A stretch of 64,000 bases of DNA, from positions 32,508-96,507 of the forward strand of contig JACRDB010000065.1 of assembly GCA_016218725.1 (NCBI GenBank). The letters are read 5' to 3'. The stretch's first letter is position 1. The number at the start of each line of letters is the position of its first letter. A program made the position numbers and the translations under genes. The notes beneath the pieces were generated by a model. It saw nothing but the letters and a program-made list of their open reading frames with translations, was not told the DNA's origin and did no database searches. Positions 8,230 through 16,900 of the stretch are shown here, in pieces. The stretch comes from Deltaproteobacteria bacterium (GTDB taxonomy: Bacteria > Myxococcota_A > Polyangia > Polyangiales > Ga0077539).

Positions 8230-11200
8230 ATGCACCGCCACCTCGCCCTCTTCGCGCTCACGCTCCTCGCCGGGTGCGCCGACGCCCCCACCCCGAGCCC
8301 CACGGACGCTGCCGCAGACGCCACCCTGGACGTCAGCCTGGACGCCACCGCGGAGGGAGGACTCGACGCGCTCTCCGACGCGCCCTCCAACGACCCGGCC
8401 CTGCCCTCCGACGGCCCTCCCCCTGGGGACCTCCTCCCGCCGACCGATGGCGCCGCCCTGGATGCTCCCGCGGGAGCCGCCCCGATCGCGCGGGTGCGCG
8501 TGACCCCCGCCCGCGCCCGCCGCGGCGTCGCCACGGCGTTCACCCTCGACGCGGCGGGCTCGACCCCCGCGGACGTGGTGTTCCAATGGACCCTCGGCGC
8601 CCTCACGCCGAGCGCCGGCGCACTCACGGACCCGCGGATCACCGTGGCGCCCGCGCTCGCCGCCGACGCCCTCGTCGCGGTCACCGTGCGCAATGGCGCC
8701 GGCGCCGCCACCGCCACCGCGACGCTCCGCGTGGACGACCCCCCCGTGGCCAACGCCGGTCCCGACCGCGTCACCACCGTCACCGAGCCCGTCACCCTCG
8801 ACGGCTCGGGCACCCTCGACCCGCAGGGCGATCCGCTCACCTACGCCTGGCGCGTCGCCGACGCCCCTCCCGGCAGCCGCTCCGCGCTCACGGAGGTCGG
8901 CACCGCCACCCCGCGGTTCACCGCCGACGCGCCCGGTCGCTACACCCTGGAGCTCGTCGCGTCGGACGCGCTCGGCCCCTCCGCCGCGGCCAACGCGCAC
9001 GTCCTCGTGCTGGCGCGCTCCGTCGAGGCCCCCACGGTCACCCTCACCGCGGCGCCCACGGCGGTGACCGTGGGCTCTACGGTCACCCTCACGGTCACCG
9101 CCGCCGCCGCCACCGACCGCCCCGTCACCGCCCTCACGGTGAACGAGAGCCCCGTCCCCCTCGACGCCTCCGGGCGGGGCACCTTCCGCCCCGAGGCCCC
9201 TGGCACCTACGACGCCCGCGCCACCGTCACCGACGCCCACGGGCAGTCCTCCGAGGCCCGCGCGAGCTTCTCCGCGCGCGCTGCGGGCGCCATGGACAAC
9301 GGCCCGCCGGTGGTAGCTCTCACCTCCCCCGCCGACGGCGCCGTGCTCTCCGCCGCGGTGGATGTCCTGGGCACCGCGCGCGACGCGGACCTCACCCGGT
9401 ACACCGTCGAGCTGTCACCCGCCGGGGCCAACCGCTTCGCGGTGGTGGCCACGGGCACGAGCTCCGTGTCCGCTGCGCGCCTCGGGAGCCTGGACCCCAC
9501 GGCCTTCGGTCCGGGCACCTACGACCTGCGCCTGCGCGCCTTCGACGCCTGGGGCCACGTCGCCACCACGCCCTCGCGCGCCGTGGTGCTCGACCTCGTC
9601 GGCCGCGCCGGAGACCTTCGGTTCACCGTGACCGACCTGGCGCTCCAGCTCGTGGGCGTGCCCATCTCCGTCACCCGCACCTACGACGCCCTCGACGCCC
9701 GCGGCGGGGACTTCGGCGAGCACTGGAGCCTCGCGGTCAATGGCGTCGAGCGCCCCGAGCAGCCCCGCACCGCCGGCGAGGGCTGGACCTTCTCCGGCGA
9801 CTGCGTCCGAACGCGCACGGTCACCGAGACCCGGGCGCACCCCGTGGTGTTCCGCGTGCATGGGCGCGCGCTGGTGTTCCGCTTCGCCCCGCAGTTCGTC
9901 AGCTGCATGGCCGGCGGGCAGAACCTCCGCGCGCGCTTCGACCCCGTCGGCAACGTCTTCGGCGCCACCCTCTCGGGCTACGGTGAGGCCGACCCGCTCT
10001 TCCTGCCCGACGGCGACGGCGCCCTGTACCGCGCCGTCGGAGGCCTCGCGGGCGACCTCTACGACCCCACCAGCTTCACCCTCGCCTTCCCCGACGGGCG
10101 GGTCTACACGCTCGACCCCGCGCGGGGGCTCACCGCCGAGCGCGACGCCGTCGGCAACCGGGTCACCGTCACCCGCGCCGCGATCACCCACTCGTCGGGC
10201 CTCGCCGTCACCATCACCCGCGACGCCCGCGGGCGCGTCACGGCCCTCCAGCGCCCCGGCGGCGCCCGGCGCAGCTACGAATACAACGCCGCCGGCGACC
10301 TCGTCGCCGCCACCGACTGGAACAACGGCCGCTGGCGCTACTTCTACGCCTCGAACCACCGCCTGGCGCGGGTCCTGGACCCGGACGGGAACCCGATTGT
10401 CTCCAGCGAGTTCGACGCCAGCGGCCGGGTCGTGGCGCAGACCGACGCCCTGGGCGGCCGCACGGTCTACACCCGCGACCTCGCGGCTCGCACGGAGACC
10501 TTCACCGACCGCGTGGGGGCCCGGACCGTCACCACCTGGAACCCCCGCGGTCAGGTGCTGTCGCGCACCTATCCGTCAGGGCAGACCGAGCGCTTCGAGT
10601 ATGACCCCGCGGGCAACCGCACCGCCTGGGTGGACGCCCTGGGCCAGCGCACGACATTCACCTTCGACGCCCGCGGCAACGAGCTCGAGCGACGGCTCCC
10701 GACGGGCGCGACGCAGCGAGCGACCTGGGACGCGCGCGGCCACGTCGTGTCCCGCGACGACGGCCTCGGCCACGCCGAGCGCAGCACCTACGACGCCAAC
10801 GGCGCGCTCGCCACGGTCACCGACCCCGCGGGAGCGGTCACCCGCGTCACCCGAGACCCCCGCGGCCGGGTGAGCTCCGTCACCACCCCCGCGGGCGACA
10901 CCCTGGGCTTCGAGGCCGAGGCCCACGGGTACCTCACCGCGTACACCGACCCGCTCGGCGCGCGCTCCCCGGTGACCACGGACCTCCTCGGGAGGCCCAC
11001 CGCCGTGGGCGTCCCCGCGGGGACGGGCGTCGCCATGGCCACGCTCCGCTACGACGGCGCGGGCGCGTTGCTCGCGTACGCGACGCCCGACGGGGCCAGC
11101 ACCGAGCGCGCCTACGACGCCGGCGGCCGCCCGCGCTCCACCCGCGACGCCTGGGGCGTCACGCGCCTCGTCTGGGACGCCGCCGGGCGCTCCGTCGGCG

Positions 11201-13965
11201 GCGCCCTCGCCGACGGAGGTGTCGTCACCCGCGCGCTCGACCCCGAGGGGCGCCTCGTGGCCGAGACCAGCCCCGCGGGACGCCGTCGGCGGTGGACCCG
11301 CGACCCCGCCGGGCGCCCGACCGCCGTGACCTCCCCGGACGGCGCCGTCACGACCCTCGGCTACGCCCCCTCGGGCTTGCTGGACACTCGCACGGACGCC
11401 CTCGGGGGCGTCACCCGCTTCACCTACGACGCCTTCGGCCGCCGCACGGCCACGCAGGACCCCGCGGGCCGCACCGCGCGCCGCGAGTACGACGCCCTCG
11501 GGCGCGTGACCGCCGCGGTGGACCCCGCGGGCGTGCGCTCGGAGTTCGACCTCGACGCCCGCGGGGACGTCGTCGCCGTGCGCGTCGGAGGCACCCCCCA
11601 GGGCACCACCGCCCGGGACGCCGCGCGGCGGGTCACCTCCGTCGCCACGGCCGACGGGCGCAGCACCCGGTACGCCTACGGCCCCGGCGGCCGCCTCGCG
11701 CGCGTCACCGACGCCGACGGCCGCGAGACCGCCCTCGCGTGGACCTCCGAGGGCCTCGGGTCGGTGACCGACCGCAACGGACACACCACCCGCTACGAGC
11801 GTGACGCCCAGGGCTCGCTCACCGCGCTCGTGCGCCCCGGCGGCGGGCGCACGACCTACCGCACGGACCTCACCGCGCGCACGGTCACCCGCACCGGACC
11901 CGACGGGCGCTCTACCGTCACGGCCTTCGACGCCGCGAGGCGCGCCACGGCCCTCCGCGCCGACGACGGCGCCGAGGCGCTGTACTCCTACGACCCGGAC
12001 GGCGCCGTGCTCACCCTGGCCGACGCCGCGGGGGTCACGGCGCTGCTACGCGACCCCAGCGGTCGCCTCGTCGCCGAGGTCAGCCCCGACGGGCGCTCGG
12101 TGCGCTACGCCCGCGACCGCGCGGGCCGCGTCACCGCGGTGACCACACCGGGCGGCACCACCCGCTACGAGTACGACCCGGCGGGCGCCGTCACGGCCGT
12201 CACCGACGCCCGCGACCGGCGGGTTGCCATCGAGCGCGACGCGGGCGGGCGGCCGGCCACCGTCACCTGGCCCGACGGCACCGTCGAGCGCCGCGGCTGG
12301 GACGCCCGCGGGCTCCTGGCCTCGGTGATCGTCCGGCGCGGCGCCGCGGTGGTCTTCGAGGAGCGCTACACCTACGACGCCAGCGGCCGCCCCGTGCGCG
12401 TCGAGGGCGGCGGCCGCGCGGTGGCGTACACCTACGACGCCCTCGACCGGCTCGTCGGCGAGGGCGTGACCGAGCCCGGGGGCGCCACGCGCGCCACGCG
12501 CTACGCCTACGACCCGGCGGACAACCTCACGCGCCTCGACGAGGACGGCCGCGCCCGCGCGCTCACCTACGACGCCGACGACCGGCTCACCGCCGACGGC
12601 GAGGGCACCCTGCGCTACGACCCCGAGGGGCGGCTCACCGCGATCGTCGGCGGCCCCCGCGCGATGACCCTGCGCTACGACGGCCTCGGGAGGCTCGTGG
12701 CGGTGGACACCACCGGCGACGCCCTCGGGCGCCACGCGGTGACCTACCGCTACGACGCCTCGGGGCTGCTCGTCGAGCGCACCATCGACGGGAGCGTGCG
12801 GCGCTTCCTCTGGGACCGCAGCGGGTCGCTGCCGCACATCGTGGAGGAGTCCGACGCCGCGGGCGCGGTGGTCGCGCGCAACGTCGTCCTCGACGGGGTC
12901 CTGGGCCGCGACGCCGGCGGCGCCGCGAGCTGGCTGCACCGCGACCGCCTGGGTAGCGTCCGCGCTGTCACCCGCGAGGGCGCCCCGGACGCCCTCCGGG
13001 GCTTCACCGGCTACGGAGCCCCCGTCGGGAGCGCCCCGGACGCCTACGGCTTCGCGGGCGAGCTCGTCGATCCGGTGACGGGGATGTACTACCTCCGGGC
13101 GCGCTTCTACGCGCCGTGGCTCGCGCGCTTCGTCACGCCGGACCCCGACGGGCGCGACCCGCGGGACCCCGCGGCGGTCAACCTCTACACCTACGCGGGC
13201 TCCCGCCCCACGCTGTTCACAGACCCCACCGGGCGCTCGTCCCTCGGGGTGCTGCTCAGCACGGCGATCTCCATGGTCCGCACGCTGGTGACCATGGCCA
13301 CCACCTGGGAGGTCGCGCTGCACGTGGGTTCGCAGCTCGCCGCGCTCGGGCTCTTCCACCGCGGGCTGCGCGAGGCCCTGAGCGAAGGGCACCCGGGCTT
13401 CCTGGCCTTCGACGGGTTCCCGGACGCCTACCTCGTCGGGGCGTCGCTCTCCGTGAGCCCGCTGCTGGGCGTACCTTTCGCCACGGCCACCGCCGGGGCG
13501 GAGGCGCTCTTCTGGGCCCCCAGCCTGGGCGAGCACCCCACGCACCGCAGCGCCACCTACGACTACCTCGGGTACACCCTCGGCGGCGCCACGCTCTTCT
13601 CGTCCGGGGCCTACGGCGGCGCCACCTGGGACACCCCCACCGCGGGCAGCTACACCGGCTGGTTCACCGCCCTCTCGGCCTTCCCGCCGGTGATCATCGC
13701 GTACCTCATGTACCTGCACCCCGAGACCCTCCCGCTCGCGGGAGCCCTCTACGCGCTGCCCTACAGCTCTGGCCAGTTGTCGTTGTTCTTCTCGCCCTCC
13801 CCGTCGCCCGTCTCCGACGACCCTCGCCACCCGGACGCGACCGCGCAGTGCTACGGCATCTCGGCCTCCATCGGCGGGATGCCCTCGGTGACCCTCGTGC
13901 CGCTCCCCATCGTCGCGTCGTTCTCCTCCACGTACTACTTCCTCGGCGACGCGACCCCGTGGTGA
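8230..13965 (+). CDS. Giant RHS/YD-repeat lipoprotein with PKD-like domains and hydrophobic C-terminal tail
   Basis: A 1911-residue protein. ATG at 8230 opens a clean lipoprotein signal (lipobox LLAGC); the frame is open further upstream but without a signal. An Asp/Ala/Pro-rich linker follows, then two PKD-like domains (about 90-270) and a further beta-domain. After about residue 460 come the RHS shell start (DLRFTVTDLALQL) and dozens of YD repeats (RYEYDPAG-type). The RHS core ends at about residue 1619 with YYLRARFYAPWLARFVTPDP. The last 245 or so residues (after DPTGRSS) are unlike the shell, hydrophobic and Gly-rich, with possible membrane segments. In RHS proteins this position holds a variable toxin or adhesin tip; I do not recognise this one and see no immunity gene beside it. 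The next gene is convergent, 21 bp away. Confidence 0.9.
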   Translation: MHRHLALFALTLLAGCADAPTPSPTDAAADATLDVSLDATAEGGLDALSDAPSNDPALPSDGPPPGDLLPPTDGAALDAPAGAAPIARVRVTPARARRGVATAFTLDAAGSTPADVVFQWTLGALTPSAGALTDPRITVAPALAADALVAVTVRNGAGAATATATLRVDDPPVANAGPDRVTTVTEPVTLDGSGTLDPQGDPLTYAWRVADAPPGSRSALTEVGTATPRFTADAPGRYTLELVASDALGPSAAANAHVLVLARSVEAPTVTLTAAPTAVTVGSTVTLTVTAAAATDRPVTALTVNESPVPLDASGRGTFRPEAPGTYDARATVTDAHGQSSEARASFSARAAGAMDNGPPVVALTSPADGAVLSAAVDVLGTARDADLTRYTVELSPAGANRFAVVATGTSSVSAARLGSLDPTAFGPGTYDLRLRAFDAWGHVATTPSRAVVLDLVGRAGDLRFTVTDLALQLVGVPISVTRTYDALDARGGDFGEHWSLAVNGVERPEQPRTAGEGWTFSGDCVRTRTVTETRAHPVVFRVHGRALVFRFAPQFVSCMAGGQNLRARFDPVGNVFGATLSGYGEADPLFLPDGDGALYRAVGGLAGDLYDPTSFTLAFPDGRVYTLDPARGLTAERDAVGNRVTVTRAAITHSSGLAVTITRDARGRVTALQRPGGARRSYEYNAAGDLVAATDWNNGRWRYFYASNHRLARVLDPDGNPIVSSEFDASGRVVAQTDALGGRTVYTRDLAARTETFTDRVGARTVTTWNPRGQVLSRTYPSGQTERFEYDPAGNRTAWVDALGQRTTFTFDARGNELERRLPTGATQRATWDARGHVVSRDDGLGHAERSTYDANGALATVTDPAGAVTRVTRDPRGRVSSVTTPAGDTLGFEAEAHGYLTAYTDPLGARSPVTTDLLGRPTAVGVPAGTGVAMATLRYDGAGALLAYATPDGASTERAYDAGGRPRSTRDAWGVTRLVWDAAGRSVGGALADGGVVTRALDPEGRLVAETSPAGRRRRWTRDPAGRPTAVTSPDGAVTTLGYAPSGLLDTRTDALGGVTRFTYDAFGRRTATQDPAGRTARREYDALGRVTAAVDPAGVRSEFDLDARGDVVAVRVGGTPQGTTARDAARRVTSVATADGRSTRYAYGPGGRLARVTDADGRETALAWTSEGLGSVTDRNGHTTRYERDAQGSLTALVRPGGGRTTYRTDLTARTVTRTGPDGRSTVTAFDAARRATALRADDGAEALYSYDPDGAVLTLADAAGVTALLRDPSGRLVAEVSPDGRSVRYARDRAGRVTAVTTPGGTTRYEYDPAGAVTAVTDARDRRVAIERDAGGRPATVTWPDGTVERRGWDARGLLASVIVRRGAAVVFEERYTYDASGRPVRVEGGGRAVAYTYDALDRLVGEGVTEPGGATRATRYAYDPADNLTRLDEDGRARALTYDADDRLTADGEGTLRYDPEGRLTAIVGGPRAMTLRYDGLGRLVAVDTTGDALGRHAVTYRYDASGLLVERTIDGSVRRFLWDRSGSLPHIVEESDAAGAVVARNVVLDGVLGRDAGGAASWLHRDRLGSVRAVTREGAPDALRGFTGYGAPVGSAPDAYGFAGELVDPVTGMYYLRARFYAPWLARFVTPDPDGRDPRDPAAVNLYTYAGSRPTLFTDPTGRSSLGVLLSTAISMVRTLVTMATTWEVALHVGSQLAALGLFHRGLREALSEGHPGFLAFDGFPDAYLVGASLSVSPLLGVPFATATAGAEALFWAPSLGEHPTHRSATYDYLGYTLGGATLFSSGAYGGATWDTPTAGSYTGWFTALSAFPPVIIAYLMYLHPETLPLAGALYALPYSSGQLSLFFSPSPSPVSDDPRHPDATAQCYGISASIGGMPSVTLVPLPIVASFSSTYYFLGDATPW

Positions 13966-13986
13966 ACCGCCCCGCCGTCGCGCCCC

Positions 13987-16900
13987 TCAGGGTCCCAGGA
14001 GGGCGTTCGGTCCGAAGCGCACCATCAGCACCCCGAGCGGGTTGTCGAAGGCGTCGCGCAGGCGCCGGTCGCCGTCGGGCGCTCCGGCCCGCTCCACGAT
14101 CATGACGAAGCGCTCCCGGCTCGCGGACACGTCCGTGCGCCGGGTGCCGCTCACGCGGTTGGTGTCCATGGCCGACGGGCCCTCGATGTGGATCTGCGTG
14201 TTGGACAGCCGACCCCCGAAGCGGTTCGCGAACACCGAGGAGGCCACCCTGCCGGTCAGGCCCCCACGACCGTCCACGCCGCCGCTAAGACCTCGCAGGG
14301 TGCCGTCCGCGGCGAGTTGCATCACCCGCACCTGGATCGGATCGTCTCGAAGTGACTGGACGAAATAGAGCCCCCCGTAGGGCCCTCCCTCGCTGCCCGC
14401 GCCCATGGGGTTCAGCGTGAGGTTGCCCGCGGCATCGGAGAGCGCCCGGACCTGGATGTTGGCGACCACCGCCGTAAGCCAGATCGGGTTGGTGTAGGCC
14501 TCGTAGGTGCCCGGACAGGTCGTGCCGAAGCGCACGTGGGCCACGGCGGCGTGGGGACCGAAGAGCGGGCGAGGGAGGTTGACCGCCTGGACGTGCCAGG
14601 CGCCGTCGCACGCCATGGGGGTCAGGGCGATCCGGGTGGTGGGCCCGAGGGTGCCTCCCTCGCCCGTCAGGAGGAGCTCCTGCAGGACCGGCGTGGTCCC
14701 GCCGAAGTCACGAATGTTCTGGCAGCGCGTGCGCACCAGCACGCGTTGGTCGATCGGGTCCGTGAGGGAGAGCGGGTACCAGGGCACCGGGACCAGGGCG
14801 CTGCCCTCGCCGTCGTAGCGCCCGCCGCCACCGACCCAGCCATCGGGGTCGAAGCGCGCGGGCCCGGACGGGTCCTGCACCCAGGAGACGAGGTCCGAGG
14901 CGTTGTCGTGCCAGGCGACATACCCCGTGGTCCGGTCCCAGTCGCCGCGGCCCTCGGCGTCGATCTCGGCCTCGAGCACGGGCCCGTCGGTGACCACCGA
15001 GCGCCCCTGGCGCAGGGCCTCCAGGGTGCCACCGAAGGTGTACGTCCGCGGCCGACCCCAGGCGCTGTCCGAGACGGTGTTCGCGCCGAGCGACTGACAC
15101 AGCGAAGAGGCCACCGAGGCGCACAGGTCGAGGGTGTAGTCAAAGTCCCCGTGGGCGTCGCTCCCGGCGACCATGAACACCTTCCGAACGATGCGCCTGC
15201 GCCGCGCCATCGGGTCCGCGGGGTCGTCCGAGAAGGTGAGGTAGAGCCCGTCCCTCACATGCCGCAGGAAATTGTCCATGCCGGTGTCAACGTCCGTGCG
15301 GTACCCGCCCTCGCCGGTGCAGGTCGGCAGCCAGTGAGCCCAGGGGTTTACGTCCCGCTGGCGCCAGGCGCCGGAGCTCGACGTCACGGTCTGCGCCGAG
15401 CGGCCGTTCCAGAACTGGTAGCCCCGGAAGACGAACTGCCCGTCCGGGTCCATGGGGCTGGTCGCCCGCACGTACAGGTGGGTGTTGTGCCCGGTGCCCG
15501 ACCAGGCTGGAGCCGGCAGGGACAGTGACTCGCGCAGGAGGTCCTCGCCCCAGACGAAGTGATTGAGGAAGGGGTGCGCCGCGAAGGTGAAGCCCCCGGT
15601 GCCCGCGAGGTCCTGCCCGAAGCACCCGGTCGCGCGGCGGCCGGCCAGCCCCTGGAGGAGGTTGCGGGCGGTCGGGGTGCAGCCACCGGACGCCAGGCTG
15701 CCCCAGGAGCCCTCGACGTGGCGATCGGCGTCATAGAGCAGCGTGTGGCGCCCGAGGCCCATGGCCCCGAGCACGGACCCTTCTCCGGCCAGGCTCACCT
15801 CCTCGCCGGCGGAGCGACCGACCAGCGCGCGGTAGAGGTTCATCTCCGCGCCGCCCGTGTCCCCCGTTGCGCCCGCCCAGCGAGAGGGTCGCGAGGGGCC
15901 GGCCAACGGCGCCTCCACGTCACCGAAGTAGGTGTTGTGGTCCGTGGTGATGATCTGCCCCGGCACCGCCGACCACGTCGGCGGGAAGCTCCCGCCCACG
16001 AAGCCCAGGGACCACGCGGAGGCCAGAAGCATCTCCAGGGGCCCCCCGTAGGCCTTGGCGGGGCCCGTGAGGTCCGAGCCGGTGTACCACTCGGCGATGG
16101 AGTGGAAGTGAGCGTCGAAGTACCGATCTGCGCGGCCGGGGCTCGAAAGGGTCGGCAGCGCCTCACCAATGGCGACGCCGAGCATCTTGCGGGTGCGCTG
16201 CGGGAAGGCGAGCGACACGGCGCGGCGCCAGGAGCGGAAGTCCACCTCCAGGAAGGCGCCGAGGGCGGCCCGATCCGGCAGAGCGTTCGCCGTACGATTG
16301 GGGAGCCCCTCCACCGGGAACCAGATGATCCGGTGCGCGCCGTCCGGCGGCGTGCCCGTGACCAGGACCTTGCGGGAGGGCACCTCGCGGCCGTCCTCGT
16401 CGCGCACGACAAGGGTCGACAGCAGCGTCGGAGCGCCCGGCGTGATGGGCGCCACGGCGCTCACACGGTCCTGGTACACCACGGGGCCGAAGCCGGTCAG
16501 CGGTCCGTTCGGGTTGCGCACCCGGACCCCGTCCACATGGACGGAGTACGGCACCCGCCTCGGAATCATGGACGAATCCAGCTCCTCACGCACCCAGCTC
16601 AGGCGGGCGAAGAACAGCATGAGGGGGATCCGGTCGCGGGTGGTCCTCCAGGGTGTGTCCGCGATGAGGTTGTCCCCCGGGAGCTGGAAGTAGGCCGTCT
16701 CGGCGGGCTCCGTGGCGGGCGGGAGGAGCACCCGGAACGCCGCCACGCTCGACGAGAGGTCCTGCTGGCCTGGCGCGGGACGCAGCCACGCGGCCACCAT
16801 CTGCCGTTGGACCCGGGCCGCGGGGGTGACATTGGCGGTCACCGTGGTCCGGGCGCCAGGCGCGAGCGCGGGGACTGCGTACATTGTAGGTGCGGCCTCG

